Below, piece by piece: positions 1 to 11,639 of a DNA stretch of 64,000 bases (position 1 is its first letter; every line of letters starts with the position of its first letter). The notes beneath the pieces were generated by a model. The model worked only from the letters and a program-made list of their open reading frames with translations, had not been told where the DNA came from and searched no databases. The stretch is from Microthyrium microscopicum. Taxonomy: Eukaryota; Ascomycota; Dothideomycetes; Microthyriales; Microthyriaceae. Made by a program: the position numbers and the translations under genes. Location of the stretch: positions 62,001 through 126,000 of the forward strand of contig MU004236.1 of assembly GCA_010405405.1 (NCBI GenBank), written 5' to 3'.

Positions 1-245
1 CGACGTGTCACAAATTCAATCATGACATAAAACCTGTTGTAAATTTCAGCTGCCTACATTGAATCCTTCAAAATATACAATCAAGCCCACCTCAACCCAA
101 AAAATTCCGTCAAGCCATCCTTCGGGGCACCAAACCCATCACCACCGAAATCCAGCCTTGTCTTCAGCCTTATCCGTCCACTAGCTCAATCAAAAGACAT
201 CCCAAGCGATATTGATAGTCCACGCTACATACAGCCTCCAACGTG

Positions 246-840
246 ATGGCATCTGCATCAGGAAGCTCAATGATCCCCACCAGACCATCCGCCTCAACCC
301 CCGCCGCCATCACCCATCCCAAAATCCGCACCTTCGAAGAAGAGCAACAGCTCGACGAAGCAACTCGCATCCTAGAAGGCCAAACAAACCTCATCCACCA
401 TGCCACAGACATGAACCAAGTATGTACACTCCTGCCTCTCTCCTTTCCCCTCATCCCTCCCTATCACACCACGGACTAACACCTCCTAGTCCCTGCCCCA
501 AACAAAAGCCTACTTCACCCGTCTAGCCCACAGCATCACCCAAGCCCCCGAACCAGACTGGCCCATGATAAACAACCGCACGACCACCGGCTCACCTTTA
601 GCTGGCACGATCGCGACTCCTTTGCGCCGATATACCGGCAAGACAGCTTCGTCTCCTGCTCCACCGACATCTGCGCCACTGAGTCCGCGAAAGCATGTGC
701 TGGTTGAGGAAGCGAGTACTGGACGGAGGCGGGCACCGCCACTGGATGATGTGGAGATGGGCGAGAGTGGTGGGAAGGATACGGGGAAGGCGAGGAAGAA
801 GAGAAGGAGTGGGGCATTGGAGAGTGGGAGACGGCATTAG
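246..840 (+). CDS. Small hypothetical protein, 174 aa, two exons
   Basis: I do not recognise the family. Exons are 246-419 and 490-840; the 70-nt intron starts GTATGT and ends CCTAG, and the reading frame is kept (58 + 116 codons). The ATG at 246 is the first one in frame. The N-terminal half has a Thr/Pro-rich lead followed by an acidic, probably helical stretch (EEEQQLDEATRIL) and a conserved-looking segment around residues 55-85 ending EPDWPM. The C-terminal half is low complexity, rich in Ser, Pro and Gly, and carries a basic KARKKRRSG motif near residue 162 that could be a nuclear localisation signal. The helical start plus disordered basic tail suits a small nuclear or complex-associated subunit, but that is inference. 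The next gene downstream is on the opposite strand (tail to tail). Confidence 0.7.
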
Positions 841-1488
841 AGTAGCTGTGTGATGGGAAAGGGTATGAAGTTATGGAGGATTGAGCTATGGATGATGGTC
901 AGATGGTTCTGGACTTGGTGTATAGACTTTAGACAACGATTTGCAGGGAGCAAAGACATAGAAGGCGCGTTTGAGTGTTTACATTCATGAATTATATCAT
1001 GAGGCATACCGAAGAATGCCAAAACAATATCTCCCAAGGGCCAAGGCCTATTCAGAGCCAATATGCATCTCCAACTCTTCAATAATAATGTAGTCCATCT
1101 TCATAATGACAGGCTTTAAACCGGCTTCATTCCCATTTTCTGCGTTTCATGACGTCTTCATATGTACATGTTAATATCTTTGCATAATCCACATCCAATA
1201 ATCCACATCCATCTGATAAAATGCTTCCCATCAAATGCCTTCATCCATGCCCACATTTCTCCACCAAGCGCCTTTAGTTTCATCATCAGCCCCCAACAAC
1301 TCTTCCGCATCACCAACTTGTCTTCGTTCGCTGATTTCGGGGAATGGCTGTGATTTGAGCCGCATGGTTTTGGCGGCAAGGAAGGATGCGGTGGAGCGGT
1401 TGGAGAGGGAAGAAGGAGAGCGGCTTGCAGTCGTCAATCCTTGCGGCGTCTTTCGGGCCTTCAAGGCGCCGCTCATGACTGGTAATTG
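841..1488. other. Intergenic, convergent 3' regions
   Basis: This 648-bp stretch lies between the stop codons of two genes pointing towards each other, so it probably holds both 3' UTRs and poly(A) sites. The short open frames on both strands have no coding character that I can see. Confidence 0.6.
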
Positions 1489-3118
1489 TTATTGTAGAGG
1501 CTCTGAGGATGAGGAAAGTCTGTTGAGGTGTAGGTAGACGTCTGTTCCGTAGCTATATTGCTGTTAGTTAGACTGTCTAGGTTGGTACGATGGTTCGGCA
1601 ACTTACCCTTCCATGCTGATAAGCTTCAAATCACCTCCAAAGTACCGTGCGTATAGCCTCGATATGGGAAGTCCATAACCGAATCCTGCCATAGGTGCCT
1701 TAAAGTCCGACTTGTTGAAATCGGGGTCCAGGTTCGGAGTTTGATCCACGGTAGTATACATGTACGTCCAAACCAAAGGTATCGCAGATCTGGCAATTCC
1801 ACCTCCTTCATCCGATATTTTGATAGTGATGTCCTCTTTTCCCTCTGCCACAATGACCTTGGTGACTGGAAACTCGTCCTTGTCTTGTCCATGAGTTTCC
1901 ACCACAGCACGTAAGCTGTTTTTGAGAGTTTCGAATAGCATGTGCGATAAATGTCCAGGAACATACATAAAATTGATTTCCGGATTGCAAACAAGTTGAA
2001 TCTTTGGGGCATCAAATAAACCATAATGATCCTCGCAGACGAATCTTGCATTCTCAATAGCTTCTTGTGCAAGTTCTCGAACGTTTGTTTTGGTGCATAT
2101 AATTCCGACATAATTTGGGTGTGATCGAGCTCTTTGATCGGTCAAGGCAATATGCTGTCCTATAAGCATACGAATACCGATTCGAGACATGTAGAATCGA
2201 TCAAGAAAAGCTTGGATGTTATTATCGATTTGCATCCTCTGGCGTTTGCGCTTCCATTCCAGAACACCTTGGGCTATCCATCTGATTAGCAAAAATGTAA
2301 ACTCAGCTAGGATGCTACTAACCAACAGTAGTGACAACACTGTCATGCCGCCGTTTGATTCTCTCAAGTGTTTCAGCAAACTTCTTGTTGTACGCATTGA
2401 GCTCCGGTGGCCATTCATCCGTGTCTTCTGATGGAACGTAGTACCGTCTAGTGGCCATACCCTTGGCATGACTGTTGCCATTTCCATTGGGGACAGGATC
2501 CGATCTATATTGGCCAGGTTTCACACTGGGATTATGAGTGGTTTGACTGAGGACTTTGGAATCGTTGCCATTGACCCCTCTAGCACCCTTTAAAAGTTTC
2601 TCTCGAATATCAGTAGATAGCGGTGGTCGTTGCAAGGCTGTGAGGTCCTACAGATTATAAGAAGGGTGACAAAACTTGTGGTGGGCTGAACAAACCTCGA
2701 AAGATTGTGCGTACCAATCTTGAACTCGTCTAATTGAAGGCATTTCGTTCAATCCATCTGGAAGGTGACCGAGGTCTTGGACACGGTGAGCAAGACGAAT
2801 TGGTAGTTCCTCCGATAGAAACATAGAGGCTCTGAAGAGAGTAGCTGCTCAATCAGTTGAATTAGCAAGGACTTTCTGAATTGCAAAGTATATCTAGCAG
2901 ATCAGTTGGTGTGACGCACCAGTTGAAGGTCGTTCTCCGAACTGTACCATTTGTCGTAATGACACACCCGTAGCTGGCTATTAAGGACTCAATTAGCTTC
3001 GATATCTTTTGCAGAGTCTATGGACTTTCCAAGACATCGAGAAGACCTTAGGACAACCCACAAAGTTTGCATAATGAGCGATTCTTTCAACCAACTTCTC
3101 CGATTTTCTCCACGACAT
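1489..3118 (-). CDS. PDK: Mitochondrial pyruvate dehydrogenase kinase-type (PDK/BCKDK) protein kinase, 434 aa
   Basis: Exons on the minus strand are 3062-3118, 2920-2977, 2696-2829, 2323-2647, 1607-2273 and 1489-1552, totalling 1305 nt with all phases matching. Members of this GHKL-fold family phosphorylate the E1-alpha subunit of pyruvate or branched-chain 2-oxoacid dehydrogenase in the mitochondrial matrix and switch it off. The N-terminus MSWRKSEKLVERIAHYANF runs into PATGVSLRQMVQFG and ELPIRLAHRVQDL, typical of the regulatory four-helix domain. The C-terminal ATPase lobe shows the N box (ETLKNSLRAVVE), the G1 box (KISDEGGGI) and the G2 box (GFGYGLPISRLYARYFGG). Length fits fungal PDKs (about 390-490 aa). 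The segment around residues 120-165 is Asn/Gly/Ser-rich and looks like an insert. I cannot say which yeast paralogue (PKP1 or PKP2) it matches. Confidence 0.92.
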
Positions 3119-3436
3119 GATAACTGGTATTGTGCGCGCGCACCGAGGCGCCGCTCTGACGAAAGACAGTCAACGGGCCCGTATTGAGGCGGACAGTGCG
3201 AATCGGCTTGTAAACAGTGATTTGAACAGATCAGTGTCGCGTGAGGGCTCTCCGGGTTCGGGGACGTGGATCAATGCGATTTGTATACGAGGGCTTGTGA
3301 CAGCGCGGGACAGCTACGAGAGGAAGAGATGCCCCGCGTCGAAGATGAGCTCGTGTCGGCGATTGAGGGTATCGAAGAAGGAATAGAAGTTGGAAAGAGT
3401 TGATTGCAGGGCGAAAGAGGAGAGAAGAGCAATATA
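3119..3436. other. 5' leader and promoter of the PDK-type gene
   Basis: Read on the minus strand this 318-bp stretch is rich in C and T runs and leads straight to the PDK start codon, as fungal promoters and leaders often do. I see no further gene in it. Confidence 0.5.
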
Positions 3437-3736
3437 CTAGTGACTAGCGGAGAGAAAGGTATTGATCAAGGCTTGGGCGGGCGGTTGAATGGGGGCATGG
3501 ATGCCATGTGCTTTGCGCCCACGACTTGAACAACCACGAGGCCAATTTGCGGAGGCCGGCGACAATACACAGTATTGGGAATGGGATGAATGCTTCCTTT
3601 TCGTGTCAAATACCTTTACCTCTACAAATGACCAATCCTCTATTCTCTGTAAGAGGATGTTTGCCTTGTTGTAGGCTTGGATTGCCTTCCTGATCAACGG
3701 GTCCGCAAGAGGTTTTCCCCAGTCATCCGAGGACAT
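3437..3736 (-). CDS. Possible small protein, 99 aa, or upstream ORF of the PDK-type gene
   Basis: An uninterrupted frame begins at ATG 3736 with MSSDDWGKPLADPLIRKA and continues through an amphipathic, coding-looking stretch to about residue 42. The remainder is rich in Ser, His, Pro and Cys and looks less like protein. A GTATTT or GTAAAG donor sits where the character changes, so the true gene may be spliced with a different tail. It lies 319 bp upstream of the PDK start on the same strand, so it could also be in that gene's leader. I do not recognise the family. Confidence 0.33.
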   Translation of the reverse strand: MSSDDWGKPLADPLIRKAIQAYNKANILLQRIEDWSFVEVKVFDTKRKHSSHSQYCVLSPASANWPRGCSSRGRKAHGIHAPIQPPAQALINTFLSASH

Positions 3737-3742
3737 GTTCAA

Positions 3743-4301
3743 TGAATCTAGGCTAGATGGATATACTACCCCATACTCTACAAGCTAAGGTATCTTATAT
3801 CAAGCTAAACAGTCTACCTACCCCGTATTTTCCCATGACCTTTACACCTCTATCTATTTGCTCTACCTTCTTGAGTACCTATCCGCCTGAGATCCTCTCA
3901 CTTGCCAACCTGCGATGGTCTTCTTTCTTGACGGATCGTAAGCTAATACGCATACTTAGTGAAGAAGGGAATTGCTGGAGGGCCGAGGTCTTTTGCAAGG
4001 TCAGAAGACTGCAGCCACATGAAAAGTCCCGGAACCAAGCAATCCGGAATCTTCCGATCATACAGCCACCAAATTCCATATACACCAACTGCCCCTTTGA
4101 ATTAATGAATTGATCGCGTTCCTGTCACTTTGATTTCTGGTTAGCAACACAGATATCGTCAGAAAGACATCTTCGAGAGGAGAGTTATGAATTATGAGTC
4201 AAAAGAGTGGCTGTATATCACTCTAAGCCATTAGCTACTACTAGCAAGTTCACAACAATCATACAGTTCATACCTACGCGTCTTGACCCACAGATTCGCC
4301 A
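3743..4301. other. Intergenic, left flank of the palindromic element
   Basis: No convincing gene. A 118-codon plus-strand frame at 3757-4113 lacks domain features and coding-like composition. Confidence 0.45.
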
Positions 4302-4310
4302 TATTCTTAA

Positions 4311-4379
4311 GATCGTTATTAAATTCCCACCCAAAATAAATTATTTTCCCACCCTTTTTTCTTAGTTTCCCACCCCTTT
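4311..4379 (+). repeat. Left outer terminal inverted repeat of the foldback element
   Basis: It pairs with the reverse complement of 4822-4887. Shared words include CGTTATTAAATTCCC and CCCACCCTTTTTTCTTAG; small indels lie in the spacer between the two CCCACCC boxes. Confidence 0.85.
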
Positions 4380-4390
4380 TAGATTGCCAG

Positions 4391-4477
4391 ATATCTCTAT
4401 TAAAATAGCTAGTTAATAGAAATTTCAAATTATAAGCTTATAGAATAGCTTCTTCTCTATCTTTTAGCTTTTTCAGA
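4391..4477 (+). repeat. Left inner inverted arm
   Basis: It runs from ATATCTCTATTAAAATAGCT to CTTTTTCAGA and pairs with the reverse complement of 4628-4714 with only a handful of mismatches, so a single strand could form a long hairpin with a loop of about 150 nt. Confidence 0.85.
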
Positions 4478-4627
4478 TTTCTATTACGATTCCTAGTTAC
4501 TAAGTTATTAAGGTTTAGAAACATAGACTAAACTGTCAAGACAAGGCTGTTAAACTGCCTCTCTTAAGAAGCAAAGCTTATTAACTTTACTAGACATTTA
4601 TACATTAACTAGTTAAGTTATGAAAAT

Positions 4628-4714
4628 TCTGAAAAAGCTTAAAGATAGAGAAGAAGCTATTCTATAAGCCTATAATTTAAAATTTCTAGTAACTAGCTAT
4701 TTTAATAGAGATAT
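4628..4714 (-). repeat. Right inner inverted arm
   Basis: Partner of 4391-4477; both contain the run AGAATAGCTTCTTCTCTATC in opposite orientation. Confidence 0.85.
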
Positions 4715-4821
4715 ATAGCAAAAGGTATAGAAGTAAAGGAAGCTACACCGTACCGAAGCCTTTTCTTGATAGAAGTAAGTAGTCACTAGAATAGTAAGGA
4801 AAGCTACTGATTCTAGTGAGA

Positions 4822-4887
4822 GGGGTGGGAAACTAAGAAAAAAGGGTGGGAAAATAATAATGTTTGGGCGGGAATTTAATAACGATC
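4822..4887 (-). repeat. Right outer terminal inverted repeat of the foldback element
   Basis: Partner of 4311-4379, followed immediately by the second copy of the TATTCTTAA duplication. Confidence 0.85.
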
Positions 4888-4896
4888 TATTCTTAA

Positions 4897-5602
4897 TGCT
4901 GTCTATTCATTAAAGAACTATGCCCAGACAATCCGCCAATATCTGAATGCCCTAGTGCCACGAGACACCATCGAATCTACGCTATCAGCGGAATCAATGC
5001 TACAAGCGGGTTGAACGAACTCGGCAAACTTCACAGCTTGATTGACACGAGGTGGACGTGTCTGCACGCTGGTATTCATCATCCCAGTGGCAGTCGCAGT
5101 GCATCGCTGATGGGATCTCTTCCTCCAGTGCTGGATGATAGCCTGGGGGTTCATGGCGTGGCATTCTGTACGAATGGAAGACTGTTTTCGGATGTATATA
5201 TGGTGCGAGGATTGCTGAACAAAGCAAGGGGCATATTTCAGGACAGGGGGACGGTATATAAGATACAAGTTGGTCACTGGAATCTTGTCGTGACAGGATA
5301 CTTGGTGATTGTATCAACCAATAGATATTACTGAGCATTTACCATACATAGTTTCTTTAGTTTCCTGGTCCGCAAACATTAGGAGTTGTTGCTGGAGAGC
5401 TCCCATGGATCGCGCTCATGAGTTATTGTCGGGCTCGGCTTCACGAGGAACGCAACGCTTATCCTCAATTTCAAGCTCAAGAGGAGAGCATTATTGCGTT
5501 GAAAGCTTCATTGGGAATCTACTTCTCGTCATTCAAGTCATACCGCACCGACTCGTCTATGGTACAATCGAAACACATTATTCACAGTTTCTAGCCAAGA
5601 TG
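4897..5602. other. Intergenic between the foldback element and IDH2
   Basis: Overlapping frames of 99-119 codons on both strands (4918-5608) lack ATG-led coding character or any domain I can name. The IDH2 3' UTR must lie at the right edge. Confidence 0.45.
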
Positions 5603-6995
5603 CTATAGAGCTTTTATGACCGCCTCTGCATATTCTGCAGTCTTTGCTTTACCACCAAGGTCACCAGTAATTGTCTATTTGCCAGTTAGTAAAAGAGCGG
5701 AGCAAAGTGAATCAATCGGTGTGACAAACCTTTCCTTCCGCAAGAACCTTGAAGATGGCTTTTTGAATCTGATCAGCGTGTGTCGACAATCCCATATGTT
5801 GAAGCATCATGATGCTACTGAGCAAAAGAGCTGTTGGATTGGCAAGACCTTTTCCAGCGATATCTGGCGCAGAGCCATGAACAGCCTCAAAGATACTGCA
5901 CTCATCACCAATGTTGCCAGATGGGGTCAAGCCCAATCCACCGATAAGACCAGCGCACAAATCAGACAGAATATCTCCGTAAAGGTTAGGCATAACCAGG
6001 ACTTTGTCGTTATATGGTAGAGGATCGGTAACAATCTTCAAGCAGGTGTTATCGAGGAGTTCAGCGTCAAACTCAATTTCTGGATATTCTGCGGCGACTT
6101 CTCGGGCAATGGACAAGAAAAGACCGTCGGACATCTTCATGATGGTAGCTTTGTGCACAGCACGGACCTTGGTTCTGCCAATTGTTTTGGCGTACTGGAA
6201 GGCATATCGCAATACTCTTTCGCAAGCGTCCCGAGTAATAAGTTTGATACTCTGCACAACACCGTCCACAACGACGTGTTCAATACCACTGTATTCACCC
6301 TCGGTGTTCTCTCGAATAAGGACGGTGTCGACATTATCGTAAGGAGTCTTGTAACCTGCAATTGACTTGCAGGGACGAACGTTGGCGAATAGATTAAAGG
6401 TTCGGCGAAGGGTAAGGTTGAGAGAGACGTGTCCTTTGCCAATCGGTGTTGCAAGAGGACCCTTGAGCGCAACGTAGTTTCGGTTGACACTTTCGATTGC
6501 CTCGTCTGGGATAACAGTTTTACCGTCCTTCAACCGTGGGGTGACATCGACCGATTCCCACTTGATTGGAACCTGTGAACTTTAGCATACTGCTGAGGAA
6601 GGCTTGGACAGCTAGAGATGTACCTTGGCAGCGGTATATATATCCTTGACAGATTGAGCTATTTCAGGACCGATACCATCACCTTCAATCAGTGTAACTG
6701 TGTATTTGCCCTGTCAATCGTCGCGTTAGTGATCTGGTTGTTGCAAGATTATGAGGCATTTATACGTCGTTGCCCTTTGTTCCCTTGAACTTGGCGACTT
6801 CTTCATCGCCGGAGTGGTTCGCATAGGATCTTGTGGCCTAAGGATATATTAATTTCAATTGAACACAGTTGACCTCAAGCTAGGCCCCAAGACGTGGCAC
6901 TATACCTGTAGACTTCGAAGTCTCCATTGCGACGATATGGCGGTCGATCGGAGAACCTGGCGTGCAGGGCTCGATAACGAGCGACAGGCTAGCAT
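5603..6995 (-). CDS. IDH2: Isocitrate dehydrogenase [NAD] catalytic subunit 2, mitochondrial, 387 aa
   Basis: Exons are 6906-6995, 6766-6837, 6624-6710, 5730-6572 and 5603-5674 (1164 nt, phase-consistent). The enzyme is the regulated TCA-cycle step that oxidises isocitrate to 2-oxoglutarate with NAD in the mitochondrial matrix, as an octamer with IDH1. The first 30 residues ([17 protein letters not shown]...) form an Arg/Ser-rich targeting peptide. Then come the nucleotide-site start [20 protein letters not shown], the isocitrate-binding [55 protein letters not shown] and [19 protein letters not shown]. The active-site [10 protein letters not shown] block and the GEYSGIEH form favour the catalytic IDH2 over regulatory IDH1. 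The C-terminus ends with [11 protein letters not shown] as in orthologues. It is head to head with SEC5. Confidence 0.95.
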
Positions 6996-7448
6996 TGCGA
7001 ATTATGTGGTGAGAAACCTCTTCAGTGCCGTATATATATCGGGAGCTTGAGAGGAATTTCGACAATGCTTCTTAAACAGAGGGGTAAGAGTAGAGATGTG
7101 AAGATGATGGCTGGCATTGCAGAGCTCGTTATCGACTTGCAGATGGAAGAGAGCTCCGTGCAGAAAAGCTACTAAGCTCAAAGCGGAAAGGCGTCCCACG
7201 TTCCCAAGTACCTGTTAGCTTTGTCTCTTAGCCCATGAACAACTCCAACTTGCAAACCACCACACCAAGATCTTCTTTCTACTAACCAATCATCATACAT
7301 GTCACCAATCTCTTGAAGCTGAATTTTCAAATTCGCATGTCAGTTGTCTACAAAATCTCCTCCCTCGTCCGCCGGAGCCCAGCCTTCTCCGATCCATCGA
7401 TCCTCGTAGCCGGCGAACAAAGGAGACTGGTGCGCTTCTGAAGCCATC
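6996..7448. promoter_or_regulatory. Divergent promoter region between IDH2 and SEC5
   Basis: This 453-bp region separates the IDH2 and SEC5 start codons, which point away from each other. It contains two CCAAT boxes, at 7286-7290 (in AACCAATCAT) and 7305-7309. CCAAT is the binding site of the HAP/CBC complex, which commonly controls respiratory genes in fungi; use of these copies is inference. Confidence 0.5.
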
Positions 7449-10400
7449 ATGGCTCAGAATGCCCTCCTCAACCATTATAAAATCGACACTCCCTTTCCAA
7501 CCGAATGGCCCGCTGATAAAGATGGCGAAGACAGCGACGATGAAGAGGGTCTTATCCCAGAGCCTCGATCTGTTCAGCTAGGCGGCGCCAAGTCGCGATA
7601 CTCTGTCTTGGAACGAAATCCAAAGCGAACAAGCGTTCCTGGCGCTGAAAGAACAAAGGATGGTTTCGAGAATCTGGTTCAACGCGATGAGCAAGATCCG
7701 TTAGGAAAGAACACTTCAGTTATGCAGGTATTGCGTCGAAAAGGTGTCCCAGTCGAAGATGGCAAACTGCGAAACCGATATCTTCTCTCTTCAACTACTT
7801 TTTCTCCACTATTGTTTCTCTCCGAGGTTCATAGTGATGCATCAACAAAGGAGCTCATGGATGGTCTCGGCCATCTCTCACAGTCTATTGAACAGAAATC
7901 CGCCTCCCTCAAGATATTGGTAGAGTCCAACTTTGAAAAGTTTGTTCGCGCCAAGGCAACTATAGACAATGTTTATCGGGAAATGGTCAATCCTGGTCAA
8001 GAATCCGAAGGCCCACCATCTGCTCGTAGACCTCATTCGCGCCAGACTAGTCGTCAGAGCGCTCATTTTAGGAAAACGAGCGGTCCATTCAGTCCACAAG
8101 GCGGGGGATTTGATAAACGCAAGAACGCCTTGGTAAAGGAACAAGAATACGGGATTCTCCCTATCAAAGTCCCACTTTTGGAATTGAAAGCCAAAGTTGA
8201 TGATGTTTGGGGACCTGCGCTAGGAGGCCGTGAGCGCGAGGACTACCTCAAAGTATTCATGACTGGAACCGAGCAGAAGCGAAATATATTCGACATTGGT
8301 GCTAATATCACCGAGAGTATCAAACGTAGAGAGTACGAAATGCTCGTGGAGGAATATACTAAAGCAAAACATATGGCCGATGATGCGCGGACGCTCATGG
8401 AGAATGCTCAGCAAAATAAATCGCAATTGTCAGATGCCGACGTTCTTCAGATTGTCAGTACCGCTCGCATGTGGTCCGATATTGAGGATCAAATCGATGT
8501 CTTCAAGCGCGATGTTTGGCGACGGCTAGCTGGTGTACACTTCTCTAAACATGGTTCTCATGAAGACGGCAAACCCGAGGAATACATGGAACTCATTGGC
8601 ATATTGTTGGAACTTGGCGTGGAAGACAATCCTATCTGGGTCTGGCTCTTGAGCCAATATGACTATCTTAAACACAAGATCCTTGGTACATTCGAACGCT
8701 CCAAGGTCGAAATTGAGATCTTACGACGGCGATTGTCGTATGCGGAGAAACCATCATCCAGTCAAACAGCTGCTCATCTCAAGTCAGCCCATGCAGATGG
8801 TCGCGTAAAGCGGGATGGTGCCATTGATTCTAGCAAAGTTATTGAGCTATGGGAACATATTTATACTTGTCTCAGCGCCATTCTGTCAACCGAGGGAGGA
8901 ATTCTTGGCGAAGTCATTGAATTCTGGGAAACTGCCCAATCGTTCATTGAAGGAAAAGCGCAGTCAAGCCTTCCAGTGGGAATTGATGGGAAAAGCCGGG
9001 AGCATCATCGATTGTCAATGGGTGGTGTCAAAGATTTGAATTCTGGAGCACAAGACTTGATGACACAGATTCGAGATAACATCCTATTCTTCTTCACCGA
9101 TCTTCCTACAGAAGACTTATCATTGTTACTATCACCCATTCCGCCGACTCCCCTTACACCGAAAACTCCCAAATCTGCCACTGTTCCATCATTTGGCATT
9201 CCAAGACTTGCCGTGGATGTCAACAACATACCGCCGCCATCTCCTCGTCGAGGTGATTCTTGGGAGAAGTATGCATTTTGGCCTCCATATTCCAACTCAC
9301 TGAGTGGAGCACATTATCTGAGCAAGATTCTCCATCTTGTTGCTACAGCTGCTTGCGAAATGGCGAGTCTCAAATTTGCAGAGGATAGTAGACCTGCTGT
9401 TGACTCGCTCAAATTGCTAGTTGGAAGTGTACGAGAACGAAGCATACAGGCCATCTGCGCAGCTTGGAACAGTGACTGCGAAGATTCAAAGGCATTGGAA
9501 GATTGGACTCGAGCTTTTGATCGACCTGACTTGACGAATTTGCCCTCAAGACTAATGGATTTCCACGGCTTCTTACTCGTCAACTTGCAGAAGATTCTTT
9601 ACGTCTCCGAGGCCACGAAGCGTCCTACGTCGACCGATATCATCGTGCCGCCGTCTAATAAGCTCCTTCAGATGGTCCGCTCTCAATTTGTCGGTGGTAT
9701 TTATAAGGTAATAAATGGCATGAAGGACCACGCAGAATCGTCGACCAAAACACCTGATGATAGTGCTGACGGATTGACCACGCCTGCCCGAGATCCATCG
9801 TCTCTTAGCATCACATCTAGCTCGATTGATGCTTCGAATAGGGTATGTTCTCTTTATTTTGTGATTACTTTGCTAATGATATTCAGAATGTGCGAATTCT
9901 TCTCACCTTGAGCAATATCCAAGGTCTTCGCAACGACATAATGCCGCATTTGATCAGCATGTTTGAGACCAATTTCTCTTTGACCTTGACTGAAGAAGCA
10001 GATTCCATCCGGGACGTTTTAGGACAAATCGATGCTAGACTTTTCCAATCATATGTCGCACCCATGATTGGAGAAACAGACAAACTCGTCCGAGCTGGTA
10101 TTGGATCTCCAACTTGGGCACCAAAGACCGCTCCGCCTCTAGATGCCAAGCCATATGTTTACAAAGTTCTGTTAAGCCTGGTTCTCGTCCATACTGAAAT
10201 CAGCACAACTTCGCAGCCACTAACCTCACCAATTCTTAAACACCTTCTAGAAAAGTATCTCTTGTCCTTCTTTGAAGCCTTCAAGCTGCGCACAGAGTAC
10301 AACTTGGCGGCGCTTATGCAAGCAACACTTGACGTGGAATTCCTGGCTCAAACGCTCGCCAACTATACCACAGAAAAGGCAAGTAAGACACAAGGTGACA

Positions 10401-10643
10401 TCTACATCCTGCTGGACACCCTTACGGATAAGGACGCACGGTTCCAGCTGCAGAGTGGATTACAACAGCTACGGCAGATCTTAAAGTCGCTTCGCGAAGG
10501 CACGCGCACTGAATTGTATGTGATACTAAAGACGATTATCGGTCAGAACTGGAAGCTAAGCGTATTACAGTGCTTGCTTCAAGCGTCAGCGTGCTACGAC
10601 TAGAGCGACCGAACGACCAACCCAAGCTGGAGCAGCGAAGTAA
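7449..10643 (+). CDS. SEC5: Exocyst complex component Sec5 (EXOC2), 1031 aa
   Basis: Exons are 7449-9842, 9887-10515 and 10571-10643. Sec5 is one of the eight exocyst subunits that tether secretory vesicles to the plasma membrane at growth sites. The N-terminus is acidic and disordered (residues 1-60). The diagnostic Sec5 block follows: FLSEVHSDASTKELMDGL, then SIEQKSASLKILVESNFEKFVRAKATIDNVY near residues 120-180. A long helical-rod region continues to the C-terminus. The first intron (9843-9886, GTATGT to TTCAG) is clear. I propose a second intron at 10516-10570 (GTATGT, branch GCTAAGC, TTACAG), which changes the tail to FACFKRQRATTRATE and ends at TAA 10643. Without it the frame stops at 10603 with an unrelated hydrophobic tail. 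Length fits fungal Sec5. Confidence 0.92.
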
Positions 10644-11639
10644 CGAGCGAATTGCCTGGTCGAGACGAGGTGATTGGTTTTTGACGGTCGGTGAGACTCA
10701 GCGGCACTATGGTGATCAGCTTGGATGTTATCATGGCGATGTAGACAAGGAGTGTACAAAGACAAGGCGGATAGGGTCCGGTAGATAGAAGAGATGTGAG
10801 AGTGTACCTATGTAAATCTACCACAAACTATTTTCTTTCTTGGAGGTGCCAAACCAGTTGTTTCTTAGATGTGAACACTACTCTACACTGAGACCTCGAG
10901 ACATATCAGATACTATTCGCATTGTGAAGCTCGTACATGTCCGCTCTTTCTAGCCGGCTCGAAGTAAAAAACCATGGTAGGTTACAAGGACTACTTGAGG
11001 TAGGTACCTGAAACAGGCAGGAGACAAGAGTGATAATGGGTATATCTTTTAAGGCTGGAGCAGTGCACGGACCAGGAGGAGGTGGATTCAGTCAGTCACA
11101 GCCTAACCAGGCAGGCAACTGCAACCTCTGGTAGAGTTCAGACCCCAACAAGAAGTCCTCACCACCAATCCAAGACTCTTTCACCCACAATCTCCTCCTC
11201 AACAAGTCACCACTTCCACTACAACTCTCAGAACTGGTTTAAAACCCCGACCCAGTTGTCTGCTTTCTTCTTCATCATCTTTCTACCAACCCTTCGCCCC
11301 AGAGCAGCTCTGCTACTCCAACCATTTCAAATCCATCCATCCCACCGCAACGCCGCCTCTTGACTTACTCACACGTCTATCGCTACGAGTCAACATCCAA
11401 TTTTCCGTCAGAATCTGACCCAAAGCGGCCTTCGCTTCCGCGCCTCTTGCAGCTCTCAAAGCTGTTCGCTTGAAGCGCTCAACAACAACATTTTTACTGG
11501 TGGCGCCGGGTCATCCCCTAACCTCGATAGCTGCGTGTTGACCCAACACTTCAACACCCCTTCCGCTATCCTCAACCCTACAAATATTCTCCTTCCTCCT
11601 CACTCTTCCGCGAGCGACATATCATCACAACCACCCATC
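10644..11639. other. Intergenic and long 5' leader of cullin-1
   Basis: About 1 kb lies between the SEC5 stop and the cullin ATG. From about 11,100 to 11,640 it is strongly C/A- and CT-rich on the plus strand, as in many fungal promoters and leaders. The cullin frame stays open back to 11535 but has no ATG before 11640. No separate gene is apparent. Confidence 0.55.

Larger units (their letters stand above)
4302..4896. mobile_element. Non-autonomous foldback DNA transposon (Mutator-like MITE candidate), 577 bp plus 9-bp target duplication
   Basis: The element at 4311-4887 starts GATCGTTATTAAATTCCC and ends with the reverse complement GGGAATTTAATAACGATC. The 9-bp word TATTCTTAA lies directly outside each end (4302-4310 and 4888-4896), the signature of a target-site duplication. 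The arms are long and imperfectly palindromic. Outer arms 4311-4379 and 4822-4887 match through the repeated CCCACCCTTTTTTCTTAG motif. Inner arms 4391-4477 and 4628-4714 match over about 87 bp. A 107-bp stretch (4715-4821) sits only between the two right arms. The core is AT-rich with no reading frame. Nine-bp duplications with long inverted repeats are typical of Mutator-like elements; family assignment is inference. Confidence 0.82.

Noticed and set aside
3757-4113. 118-codon plus-strand frame next to the foldback element
   Set aside because: No domain, mixed composition and no splice or promoter support.
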